From positions 1 to 12,090 of the forward strand of contig JADFWK010000251.1 of the NCBI GenBank assembly GCA_015223015.1: a DNA stretch of 12,090 bases. The letters run 5' to 3'. The DNA comes from Pseudomonadota bacterium (GTDB lineage: Bacteria; Desulfobacterota; DSM-4660; Desulfatiglandales; B25-G16). Positions within the stretch are counted from its first letter, which is position 1; every line of letters starts with the position of its first letter. The translations under genes were made by a program, and so were the position numbers. Below, piece by piece: positions 1 to 7,000 of this stretch. The notes beneath the pieces were generated by a model, which saw only the letters and a list, made by a program, of their open reading frames with translations, had not been told where the DNA came from and made no database searches.

Positions 1-1602
1 GATTTTGCACGAAACACACAGAAGATTATGGCTGCGACAGAAAGGGCTAAAGGTCTTTCCTGTGATCTCATCGTCCTTTCAGAACTCGCTATCTCAGGTT
101 ATCCGCCACGGGACCTCCTGGAAAAGAGTGACTTTGTTGAGGCTAACCTGACCCATCTGCACAAGCTCGTTGCCTCCATAAAGGGCATTGGTGTGATATG
201 TGGGTTTGTGGATAAAAACCTGGAAAAAGAGGGCAATCCCCTCTATAACTCGGCTGCATTTTTTGATGATGGAAAAATACGCCATCAGGCACACAAAAGG
301 CTTCTACCTGCATATGACGTATTTGATGAGAGGAGGTATTTTGAGCCGGGAACAGAATATTCATCTTTTTTGTATAAGGACCGCCGGATAGGGCTGAGCA
401 TCTGTGAGGACATCTGGAATGACAAAGATCTTTTCTCAAGGCGGCTTTACCCGGTTAATCCGGTAGAAAGAATGATCAAAGAAGGGGCCAATCTCCTCAT
501 CAATATCGCGGCATCCCCTTACTATGTAGGCAAAAGAGAATTCAAGTGGGATATGTTCCAGGGTATCGCCAAAAAATATAATGTTCCCCTCCTCTACGTC
601 AATCAAGTTGGGGGCAATGACAGTGTGCTTTTTGATGGTATCAGCCTCGCCTTTGACTCCAAAGGCCAGATGTGCGCAAGGGCTCGAGACTTTGAAGAGG
701 GCATGGTTATCTTTGATACGAATAGCCAAAAAGGCGATATCCATCCCGTGTCTGAATCGGACACCGAATCCCTGCTCAATGCCCTCATCATGGGTACCAG
801 AGATTATGTTCGGAAATGTGGTTTTTCCAAGGCACTGGTGGGATTGAGTGGCGGCATTGATTCAGCACTCACGGTGTATATCGCGGTCCAGGCCCTTGGA
901 AAGGAAAATGTTATGGTGATTTTTATGCCCTCTCAATATACCGCTCGGGAGAATTTTGAAGACACCGAAAAGTTGGCACGTAGCTTGGGGATCAGGCTCT
1001 ATCAGGTACCCATTAAGGGGATATTCGAAAAATTTCTCGAAGAGGTCGCTCCCCTCTTCAAAGATGTGGCCACAGAGGTCACCGGTCAAAATATCCAGGC
1101 ACGGATCCGGGGAACCATCCTTATGGGAATTAGCAACAAGTTTGGCTACCTCCTGCTTTCAACAGGCAATAAATCGGAACTGGCGGTGGGCTATTGCACC
1201 CTATACGGTGATATGAGTGGTGGCCTGGCTGTTATCTCGGATGTCCCAAAGACCATGGTGTACCGGATTACTCGTCTGATCAATAACGAAAAAGAGGTGA
1301 TTCCTGAAAGAATTATTCAAAAACCTCCATCGGCTGAGCTCAAACCTGACCAATTAGATCAGGATGACTTGCCTTCTTACGAGGTTCTGGATGGTATCCT
1401 GAAGGCCTTTATCGAAGACAAAAAGGCGGCAGAGGAGATCATAGACATGGGGTTTGAACCATCGATCGTCCGGGATATCATGAGCAGAGTTGACCGAAAC
1501 GAATACAAGAGGCACCAAGCCCCTCCAGGTCTAAAGGTTACCACAAAGTCCTTTGGCTATGGAAGAAGGTTCCCCATAGCCCAAAAGTATTTACTTACAT
1601 GA
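1..1602 (+). CDS. nadE: Glutamine-dependent NAD+ synthase, 5' end outside window
   Basis: Makes NAD+ in the cytoplasm by amidating nicotinate adenine dinucleotide with ATP, taking ammonia from glutamine. The reading frame is open to base 1 (DFARNTQKI precedes the first Met at 28), and this matches the family N-terminus just after its opening beta strand. The true start is therefore about a dozen codons upstream, and the ATG at 28 is internal. Numbering from that Met, the nitrilase-type glutaminase domain comes first, with the expected Glu19 (LSELAISGYPPRD), Lys90 (AHKRLLPAYDVFDE) and Cys126 (SICEDIW). The synthetase domain follows, with the PP-loop SGGIDS at 274-279 and STGNKSELAVGYCTLYGD further on. 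Both active sites look intact. Stop is TGA at 1600-1602. No terminator lies directly after it; the first strong one is at 1849-1896, beyond a new promoter. Confidence 0.96.
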   Translation, partial: DFARNTQKIMAATERAKGLSCDLIVLSELAISGYPPRDLLEKSDFVEANLTHLHKLVASIKGIGVICGFVDKNLEKEGNPLYNSAAFFDDGKIRHQAHKRLLPAYDVFDERRYFEPGTEYSSFLYKDRRIGLSICEDIWNDKDLFSRRLYPVNPVERMIKEGANLLINIAASPYYVGKREFKWDMFQGIAKKYNVPLLYVNQVGGNDSVLFDGISLAFDSKGQMCARARDFEEGMVIFDTNSQKGDIHPVSESDTESLLNALIMGTRDYVRKCGFSKALVGLSGGIDSALTVYIAVQALGKENVMVIFMPSQYTARENFEDTEKLARSLGIRLYQVPIKGIFEKFLEEVAPLFKDVATEVTGQNIQARIRGTILMGISNKFGYLLLSTGNKSELAVGYCTLYGDMSGGLAVISDVPKTMVYRITRLINNEKEVIPERIIQKPPSAELKPDQLDQDDLPSYEVLDGILKAFIEDKKAAEEIIDMGFEPSIVRDIMSRVDRNEYKRHQAPPGLKVTTKSFGYGRRFPIAQKYLLT

Positions 1603-1739
1603 GTGTGAAGGAGGGCAAACCACATCTACAAAATTGTAATTGGGTAATCAAGAATCCTACAAAAATGTTAATCTCAATGAGAGAGATAAGCTGGCCTTCT
1701 CAACTACGTCATTGGCATTACTATAGATATGTTTTTGGC

Positions 1740-1768
1740 TTGACATTCAATTTGATAGGTTATAATAG
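1740..1768 (+). promoter_or_regulatory. Candidate sigma-70 promoter for the MvhD-like/metVF operon
   Basis: A perfect TTGACA at 1740-1745 is followed either by TATAAT at 1761-1766 (15-base spacer) or by TAATAG at 1763-1768 (17-base spacer). Transcription would start near 1774-1778, leaving a leader of about 190 bases before the ATG at 1968. It sits 138 bases after nadE and before the attenuator-like hairpins, as expected for a regulated leader. Predicted from sequence only. Confidence 0.6.
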
Positions 1769-1803
1769 AAAAAATGTATAGTTAAGCCTGTTCTTGTTCC
1801 CAC

Positions 1804-1896
1804 GAAAAATCAGAGATGATTTTTCCGAAGAGGCAAAGACGCTGAGGGGCGGAAAAAGAGGACTGACCAAAGAGCCTTCTTTTTCCGCATTTTTTT
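1804..1896 (+). promoter_or_regulatory. Attenuator-like leader with three mutually exclusive hairpins
   Basis: Seen directly: hairpin 1 pairs 1804-1812 with 1817-1825 (9 Watson-Crick pairs, GAGA loop of the GNRA class). Hairpin 2 pairs 1820-1827 with 1850-1857 (8 pairs). Hairpin 3, the terminator, pairs 1849-1859 with 1878-1888 (11 pairs) and runs into seven T. Hairpin 2 shares its left arm with hairpin 1 and its right arm with hairpin 3, so hairpin 1 permits termination and hairpin 2 prevents it. That is the logic of anti-antiterminator, antiterminator and terminator. I did not recognise a known riboswitch class. The effector is unknown; a folate, C1, amino-acid or nucleotide signal would suit the downstream genes, which is inference. 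A nine-codon reading frame (1816-1845, MIFPKRQRR) lies across hairpins 1 and 2 but has no clear ribosome binding site. Confidence 0.55.
1849..1896 (+). terminator. Intrinsic terminator in the operon leader
   Basis: A perfect 11-bp stem, GCGGAAAAAGA (1849-1859) with TCTTTTTCCGC (1878-1888), can be extended by a G-U and a G-C pair, leaving a loop of about 14 bases. It is followed by A and seven T (1890-1896). It lies downstream of the candidate promoter and 71 bases before the first gene, so it could act as a regulated leader terminator; it would also stop read-through from nadE. Confidence 0.75.
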
Positions 1897-1967
1897 GCTC
1901 TGAAAGGCAACCTACTTTCTCCTGTAGGATTCTGATAAAGAATAGTTTGTGGCCGGGAAAAATCCTT

Positions 1968-2429
1968 ATGTCTCAAACGTCTAAAGAAAACAAAATTACC
2001 TTGGCCCTGTTTTACTGCCAGAATATACCTGAAAGCGGTAAGCAGGACAGACAATCTCTGGAGGAAGAATATGGGAAATCCATACGCCTCTTCCCGATTC
2101 CATGCAGTGGACGGTTAGAGCCTCTTCATCTTCTGCGAGCACTGGAGGAATTTGCTGACGTGGCCTACGTGATTACCTGTCCTGAGGGAGAATGCCGGTA
2201 TTTTGATGGGAATCTCAGGGCAAAAAAAAGGGTACAAAGAACACGGGAAATCATTGAATCCATCGGACTTGAGGGTGAACGAATAGGGATAGTGATGAAC
2301 AAAAACTCCAAATCACTCGCCAGACAGGCACATGAGATCATGGAGAACATCACCCACCTGAGGCCATCACCAGTGCTCAGCCCGCACCGAGCACAACAGG
2401 AAAAAGGAGAAAAGCGTGATAACTGCTGA
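1968..2429 (+). CDS. MvhD/FlpD-family iron-sulfur electron carrier
   Basis: A 153-residue protein of the F420-nonreducing hydrogenase delta-subunit family (MvhD/FlpD), small [2Fe-2S] proteins that pass electrons between a hydrogenase or dehydrogenase and HdrA-type flavoproteins. Family landmarks in order: an N-terminal Cys segment (C17, LALFYCQN), PCSGR (C46), TCPEGECRYFDGN (C71 and C76), then the basic RAKKRVQ segment. The usual first motif has two cysteines separated by two residues; here the second position is Ile, so one normally conserved Cys is missing while four remain. The frame stays open upstream to a TTG at 1794, but that part overlaps the leader hairpins and has no family resemblance, so ATG 1968 is preferred; its ribosome binding site is weak. 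The last 14 bases overlap metV. No HdrABC gene is nearby. The neighbouring MetV-MetF suggests it serves methylenetetrahydrofolate reductase. Confidence 0.8.
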   Translation: MSQTSKENKITLALFYCQNIPESGKQDRQSLEEEYGKSIRLFPIPCSGRLEPLHLLRALEEFADVAYVITCPEGECRYFDGNLRAKKRVQRTREIIESIGLEGERIGIVMNKNSKSLARQAHEIMENITHLRPSPVLSPHRAQQEKGEKRDNC

Positions 2430-3084
2430 GCAGAAACCCATTGATGAAATAAGGGAGATGATCGAGCCCTACGAGAAGATTCTCCTCCTTGGCTGTGACT
2501 CCTGTGTTGCAGAATGTGCAGCAGGGGGAGAAAAGGAAACTGCTATGCTGGCATCCACTCTGAGGATAGCAGCCAAGATGGAAGGAAGGGACGTTCTCAT
2601 TCATGAAAAAACAGTGGATCGCCAGTGTGTCAAGGATTTTATTCTCCCCCTGGACGATATTATAAATCAATATGATGCAGTGCTTTCTCTGGGTTGCGGG
2701 GCCGGAGTCCAGGCAGTGGCTGAGATCTTTTCCGAGATTCCAATCATTCCTGCCCTTAACACAAAATTTATAGGTGAAACAAGGGATCAGGGGTACTGGG
2801 TGGAGAACTGCATTGGATGTGGAGATTGCATGCTTTACTACTTCGGTGGTGTCTGTCCCCTTACCCGCTGCGCCAAGAACCTCCTGAATGGGCCCTGCGG
2901 GGGATCAAAGGATGGGAAATGCGAGGTCGATCCTGAGGTCCCGTGTGCGTGGCAGTTGATCTTTGAGCGACTATCAGCTTTCAATGCTCTCGAGAGGCTA
3001 GAGAAAATCTATCCGCCTAAAGATTGGTCTGAAAAACAGGGACGAGGACCAAGAAAGATAATCAGGGAGGATCAGCAACTGTGA
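2416..3084 (+). CDS. metV: MetV, iron-sulfur subunit of methylenetetrahydrofolate reductase
   Basis: A 222-residue protein of the MTHFR C-terminal (MetV) family, which binds MetF and supplies electrons to it through [4Fe-4S] clusters in acetogen-type reductases. The N-terminal half is a Rossmann-like region with Cys27, Cys30 and Cys34 (LLGCDSCVAEC), Cys71 and Cys94. The C-terminal half has the family signature: CIGCGDC at 132-138, GVCPLTRC at 145-152, LLNGPCGGSKDGKCEVD around Cys161 and Cys169, and Cys177. Length is normal for the family. The start is GTG 2416, chosen because AAGGAG (2404-2409) lies six bases upstream and it matches the family N-terminus. It overlaps the MvhD-like gene by 14 bases and touches metF through a GTGA junction, so the three are almost surely co-translated. 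The protein should be cytoplasmic. Confidence 0.9.
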   Translation: MITAEQKPIDEIREMIEPYEKILLLGCDSCVAECAAGGEKETAMLASTLRIAAKMEGRDVLIHEKTVDRQCVKDFILPLDDIINQYDAVLSLGCGAGVQAVAEIFSEIPIIPALNTKFIGETRDQGYWVENCIGCGDCMLYYFGGVCPLTRCAKNLLNGPCGGSKDGKCEVDPEVPCAWQLIFERLSAFNALERLEKIYPPKDWSEKQGRGPRKIIREDQQL

Positions 3085-4013
3085 GAGAGATGAGCCAACT
3101 GAAGAGAGTTCTTGATAACGGCGATATGGCGGTTACCGCCGAATGCGGTCCTCCAAAGGGGGCAGATCCTGAAGCTATCTTCAAAAAGGCAGAACTCTTA
3201 CGGGGCAAGGTGGATGCCATCAATGTAACCGACAATCAGACAGCCATCGTTCGCATGTCAAGCCTTGCTGCCTGTGGCCTGTTGATATCAGCAGGTCTGG
3301 ATCCCGTGTTACAGGTTGTGGTCAGGGACAGAAACCGGATAGCTCTACAATCAGATATTTTAGGGGCATCGGCCATGGGCATTAGAAACATCCTCTGTCT
3401 CTCAGGCGACCATCAGAGCTTTGGGAACCAGCCCCAGGCCATGGGAGTGTTTGATCTAGACTCCATCCAGCTTATTCAGGTAGCGAAAACTATGAGAGAC
3501 GAAGGGACCGTTTGGGGTGGTGACCCTTTGACCAAGGCCCCTGAGCTCTTTATCGGAGCCGCAGCTAACCCCTTTGCCGACCCCTTAGAGCTCAGGGTAA
3601 TTCGCTTGGCCAAGAAAATCAGGGCTGGTACCAACTTCATCCAGACCCAGTGTGTGTACAACCTTGACAGGTTTGAACAATGGATGAATATGGCTCGTGA
3701 CAGGGGATTACCTGAACACGTTAGTATCCTCGCAGGTGTCACCCCCCTAAAATCATCTGGCATGGCACAATACATGAGAGATAGAGTCTCCGGGATAGAT
3801 ATCCCCGATGAACTCATGAAGAGGATGCAAGGGGTTCCTAAGAACAGGCAACGGCAAGAAGGCATCAATATCTGTGTGGAGACAATCCAGAGATTAAAAG
3901 AAATTCAGGGGATTCGAGGCTTTCACATCATGGCCATAGAGTGGGAGGAGGCAGTCGGAGAGATTGTGGCGCGTGCTGATCTGCTGCCCAGACCCTCCTT
4001 TGATCAAGACTAG
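3081..4013 (+). CDS. metF: MetF-type 5,10-methylenetetrahydrofolate reductase
   Basis: Reduces 5,10-methylene-tetrahydrofolate to 5-methyl-tetrahydrofolate on a flavin, for methionine synthesis or for the methyl branch of the Wood-Ljungdahl pathway. The 310-residue TIM-barrel protein shows the family landmarks: catalytic Glu21 (TAECGPPKG), VTDNQ at 49-53, RDRN at 82-85, the flavin-contact GDH at 109-111, GAAANP at 159-164 and TNFIQTQ at 184-190. The start at GTG 3081 overlaps the metV stop and follows AGGGAGGA (3065-3072); an ATG at 3090 is an alternative that removes three residues. Its pairing with MetV, and the absence of a eukaryote-type regulatory domain, place it in the short bacterial MetF group. 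The stop TAG (4011-4013) lies inside a terminator-like fold just before the next gene. Confidence 0.92.
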   Translation: MREMSQLKRVLDNGDMAVTAECGPPKGADPEAIFKKAELLRGKVDAINVTDNQTAIVRMSSLAACGLLISAGLDPVLQVVVRDRNRIALQSDILGASAMGIRNILCLSGDHQSFGNQPQAMGVFDLDSIQLIQVAKTMRDEGTVWGGDPLTKAPELFIGAAANPFADPLELRVIRLAKKIRAGTNFIQTQCVYNLDRFEQWMNMARDRGLPEHVSILAGVTPLKSSGMAQYMRDRVSGIDIPDELMKRMQGVPKNRQRQEGINICVETIQRLKEIQGIRGFHIMAIEWEEAVGEIVARADLLPRPSFDQD

Positions 4014-4025
4014 GCGGGGTTTTTT
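3992..4025 (+). terminator. Weak terminator-like hairpin at the metF stop
   Basis: ACCCTCC (3992-3998) can pair with GGCGGGGT (4013-4020) with one bulged base and one G-T pair, and is followed directly by T residues to 4025. It covers the metF stop and the GGGG that probably serves as ribosome binding site for the ATG at 4028. It might reduce transcription or translation between the C1 genes and the glutamate-synthase-like genes. Imperfect and unproven. Confidence 0.3.
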
Positions 4026-4027
4026 GA

Positions 4028-5425
4028 ATGGCTTCTAAGTATATAATAGATACACAGGCTGTCCCAAACAGGTTCGAGGTTCTCACCCAATCGGGTATCA
4101 TCGCCTGGGAGGAAGGCTGTCTGAAGTGTCCTGTCTGTGTCAAGAAGCAGTGTGTCTACGGAGTGTACGACAATAGAGACTTGGATATTAGGCAGATGAT
4201 CGACTCTCTTGATAATCAGTGCATGAACTGTCTCCGGTGTGTTCAGGGCTGCCCCAAGGAACTCATCCATAAATCCATCAACCCAGAATACGAGGCCCTT
4301 GGGGATTCCCACTGGACACCGTATGTCATTGCCAAATCATGGTATCAGGCCGAGACCGGCAAGATCCCTGTTTCGGGTGCAGGCTATTCCGGCCCTTTCA
4401 GTGGGCCCGGGTTTGACTCCATGTGGACTGACATGTCTGAGATTGTGAGGCCCACCAGGGATGGCATCCATGGCAGGGAGTATATTAGTACCGGGATCCA
4501 CCTGGGCAAAACCCCCAGGCATCTCACCTTCACCGATTCAGGAGATTTGGACAGTGATCCATCCTTCCTCGTGGACATCCCCCTCCCAATAATCCTGAGG
4601 ATCCCCCCCTTTGGCTCTCTGGGTAAAAACACCATCAAGGGATGGGCTCTGGCAGCCAAAAAACTCGGAACCTTCTTGGCCCTGCCCTATGAAATGATAG
4701 ACGAGGAAATTATCGCCTTTAAGGAATGCCTGATCCCCAGCATCTCACCTGCTCAGCCTTATGGAGATGATGGGTTAGGAGGGGTGAGGCTGATCGAGGT
4801 TTTATGGGGAAAGAATTGGAAGGCGATTACCCGGCAGATAACAGAGACTCATCCATCTGCCATGACAGCCATCAGGCTCCCATTGGTTGGCGGGATAAAG
4901 GAGACTGTTCTGTCTCTGGTAAATTCAGGTGTGTCCATTATCAGCCTTGAAGGGACTTCAAACGGACGGTTAGTGGATGATAATTCGGTGTTCATGAGAG
5001 ACACAATCCGGTCAATCCATCTGGCCCTGGTGGAACATGGTATCAGGGATGAGGTTACGCTTCTGGTCGGGGGTGGTCTTAGCATGGCAGAACATGTAGC
5101 AAAAGCTATTATCTGTGGGGCAGATGGGGTTGTGATCGATTTGCCGATTCTCATTGCCCTTGAATGCCGGATGTGTCGCCGCTGCACCAAAGAACTACCG
5201 TGCCCGGTGGAAATAGATCAGGCCGCCTCCTCCTGGGTTGCCTCCAGGACGATCAATCTTCTCGGTGCGTGGCATAACCAAATCCTTGAGATTATGGGTG
5301 CAATGGGCATAAGAGATGTCCGGCGTTTGCGGGGCGAGGCTGGCAGGGCCATGTTTTTTGAAGATCTGGACAGAAACACCTTTGGGTCACTAGGAGAGGT
5401 TCAGGAGGGCTATGAGCTTGAATAA
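4028..5425 (+). CDS. Ferredoxin plus degenerate glutamate synthase-like FMN domain protein
   Basis: A 465-residue protein, paralogous to the next gene. The N-terminus holds a two-cluster ferredoxin-like region: C31, C34, C37, C42 and C65, C68, C71, C75 (CxxCxxCxxxxC and CxxCxxCxxxCP). A conserved GDSHWTPY segment follows near 92-99, matching GDLRWTPD in the neighbour. The rest aligns with the glutamate synthase central/FMN barrel: the strand-turn LLVGGGLSMAEHVAKAIICGADGV (about 345-368) and an Fe-S motif C380, C383, C386, C392, spaced exactly as in the neighbour. However, the motifs GEGG, KPGxGG and GGTGA seen in the neighbour are missing or altered, so it probably does not make glutamate; an electron-transfer or structural role is inferred. 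ATG 4028 follows GGGG by eight bases. Its end overlaps the next gene by 14 bases. Cytoplasmic; no membrane segments seen. Confidence 0.8.
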   Translation: MASKYIIDTQAVPNRFEVLTQSGIIAWEEGCLKCPVCVKKQCVYGVYDNRDLDIRQMIDSLDNQCMNCLRCVQGCPKELIHKSINPEYEALGDSHWTPYVIAKSWYQAETGKIPVSGAGYSGPFSGPGFDSMWTDMSEIVRPTRDGIHGREYISTGIHLGKTPRHLTFTDSGDLDSDPSFLVDIPLPIILRIPPFGSLGKNTIKGWALAAKKLGTFLALPYEMIDEEIIAFKECLIPSISPAQPYGDDGLGGVRLIEVLWGKNWKAITRQITETHPSAMTAIRLPLVGGIKETVLSLVNSGVSIISLEGTSNGRLVDDNSVFMRDTIRSIHLALVEHGIRDEVTLLVGGGLSMAEHVAKAIICGADGVVIDLPILIALECRMCRRCTKELPCPVEIDQAASSWVASRTINLLGAWHNQILEIMGAMGIRDVRRLRGEAGRAMFFEDLDRNTFGSLGEVQEGYELE

Positions 5426-6893
5426 CAAGCCGCCAGAGGTGATGATAACCCCATCAAGATTCAGAAATCCCATCGGTAAATATCGGCTCCACAGGACCGA
5501 TGACTGTATAGGGTGTGGCAAGTGCGTGGACCTGTGTCCATACGGCGTACATGTCATCAGGGTTGGGCATGTCCTCACCAATAATCATTACCGTTGTGTA
5601 GGGCCTGAGTGCCCCAATCCCTGTTATGAGGCCTGCCCGGCCCAAGCCCTTTCTCTGAACAGGAACCCCACCTTTGATACCATGGGGGATCTTCGATGGA
5701 CACCAGATCTTCTGGTCAGCACCTGGTACATGGCTGAGAACGGTACTGTCCCGCCGAGAGGGCTTGAATATAGGATTGGGGGCTCTGATGGTGGCTTTGA
5801 CAGGCTCCGGCTGGTTTTTTCTCCCGCTCATGGGACTCAATTGGAAGCCCCCCATGAGGATGTGGACATTGGAATCGACCTGAACCGAAGAGACGACTCC
5901 TCCCACCACATCCGGATAGATGTCCCCTTCTACGGTGCAGGTATGTCGTATGGTTCCGTGAGCATCATCACCATGCTCAGCAGAGTCACGGCAGCAGCAG
6001 CCCTTGGGACATTTTGCTCTACTGGTGAAGGGGGATATCCTGATGAACTAAAGCCCTATGATGATCATGTCATCACCCAGGTGGCCACTGGTCTTTTCGG
6101 TGTCCGGGAAGAAACCATTCAGAGGGTGAAGATAGTGGAATTTAAGTATGCCCAAGGTGCAAAGCCAGGTCTCGGAGGACACTTGCTCGGGGACAAGGTA
6201 ACACCTGCCGTGGCAAGCATGAGGGAGGCGGTTGTCGGTTACCCCCTTTTTTCACCCTTTCCCTTTCACAGTGTCTATTCGGTTGAGGACCACAAGAAAC
6301 ATGTGGACTGGATAAAGGCCATCAATCCTAAGGCATTGATAGCGGTAAAGGTTTCCACACCCACCGATGTGGACATGGTGGCTGTGGGGAGCTATTACGC
6401 TGGCGCACATATCATGCATCTGGACGGCAGCTACGGAGGAACGGGGGCTGCTCCAGACATAGCAAAAAAGAATATTGCCATGCCCATTGAATATGCTGTG
6501 CCCAGGGTGCACAGGTTCCTCAAAGAAGAGGGAATCCGGGACAAAATGACAGTGATAGCCAGTGGCGGCATCAGAACCCCTCATGATGTAGCCAAGATTA
6601 TAGCCCTTGGAGCTGATGGGGTATGCACAGGAACTGCAGAACTGGTGGCATTAGGATGCATTCGCTGTCACAACTGTGAGAGGGGGAGGGGCTGCGCACG
6701 AGGTATTGCCACAACTGATCCAGAATTGACAGAATTGATTGATCTGGAATGGGGAACCCAGCGGATCATCAACCTGTTCATGGCCTGGAGGAAGGAGCTC
6801 ATCAGGATATTAGAACGATTCGGCATGAAGAGCATAACAGAACTCGTGGGCAGGACAGACTGCTTGGTGCATCTGGATTACATGAATAAGTGA
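5412..6893 (+). CDS. Ferredoxin-fused glutamate synthase large-subunit FMN domain (archaeal type)
   Basis: A 493-residue protein like the synthase-domain subunit (GltB2 type) of split archaeal/anaerobe glutamate synthases, which joins ammonia and 2-oxoglutarate reductively to form glutamate. N-terminal Cys ligands are C32, C35, C38, C42 (CIGCGKCVDLCP) and C62, C67, C71, C75, enough for two [4Fe-4S] clusters. The FMN barrel shows STGEGGYPDELKPY (203-216), AQGAKPGLGGHLLGDK (247-262), HLDGSYGGTGAAP (336-348), VIASGGIRTPHDVAKIIALGADGV (381-404), and an Fe-S motif C416, C419, C422, C428. All the hallmarks missing from the preceding paralogue are present, so this is the likely catalytic subunit. 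ATG 5412 has AGGAGG (5403-5408) four bases upstream and overlaps the previous gene by 14 bases. The electron donor is probably ferredoxin or a partner protein; no GltD-type NAD(P)H subunit is in the window. Confidence 0.87.
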   Translation: MSLNNKPPEVMITPSRFRNPIGKYRLHRTDDCIGCGKCVDLCPYGVHVIRVGHVLTNNHYRCVGPECPNPCYEACPAQALSLNRNPTFDTMGDLRWTPDLLVSTWYMAENGTVPPRGLEYRIGGSDGGFDRLRLVFSPAHGTQLEAPHEDVDIGIDLNRRDDSSHHIRIDVPFYGAGMSYGSVSIITMLSRVTAAAALGTFCSTGEGGYPDELKPYDDHVITQVATGLFGVREETIQRVKIVEFKYAQGAKPGLGGHLLGDKVTPAVASMREAVVGYPLFSPFPFHSVYSVEDHKKHVDWIKAINPKALIAVKVSTPTDVDMVAVGSYYAGAHIMHLDGSYGGTGAAPDIAKKNIAMPIEYAVPRVHRFLKEEGIRDKMTVIASGGIRTPHDVAKIIALGADGVCTGTAELVALGCIRCHNCERGRGCARGIATTDPELTELIDLEWGTQRIINLFMAWRKELIRILERFGMKSITELVGRTDCLVHLDYMNK

Positions 6894-6898
6894 GCCAA

Positions 6899-6958
6899 AT
6901 CAGCCTTAGGCTGATAAAGTGCCCGCCCGCCTCGTCCCGCAGAGCGGGATGGGCAGGC
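6899..6958 (+). repeat. Two strong intergenic hairpins between glutamate synthase genes
   Basis: The first is ATCAGCC (6899-6905) with GGCTGAT (6909-6915), seven perfect pairs around TTA. The second spans about 6925-6958: TCCCGC (6935-6940) pairs with GCGGGA (6944-6949) around an AGA loop, and the stem continues outward through G-T and C-G pairs with mismatches. No T-run follows on either strand, so these are not typical terminators. The second is GC-rich and looks like a dispersed intergenic palindrome; it could also stabilise the upstream mRNA end or tune expression of the following gene. Confidence 0.5.
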
Positions 6959-7000
6959 CTAAAGTTAAGGAATTTAAAAACTGAATCACAGACCATATAG

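Noticed and set aside
1599..1781. 60-codon frame overlapping the nadE stop
   Set aside because: No ribosome binding site, no recognisable family, and it runs through the candidate promoter.
1816..1860. Fragments resembling glycine or cyclic-di-GMP riboswitch cores (CCGAAGAGGCAAAG, GAGGAC)
   Set aside because: Only short pieces match and they are not in the order or base-paired context those classes need. The region is reported only as an unassigned attenuator-like leader.
1794..1967. N-terminal extension of the MvhD-like protein from TTG 1794
   Set aside because: It would encode the leader hairpins and terminator, has no family resemblance, and ATG 1968 gives the normal protein.
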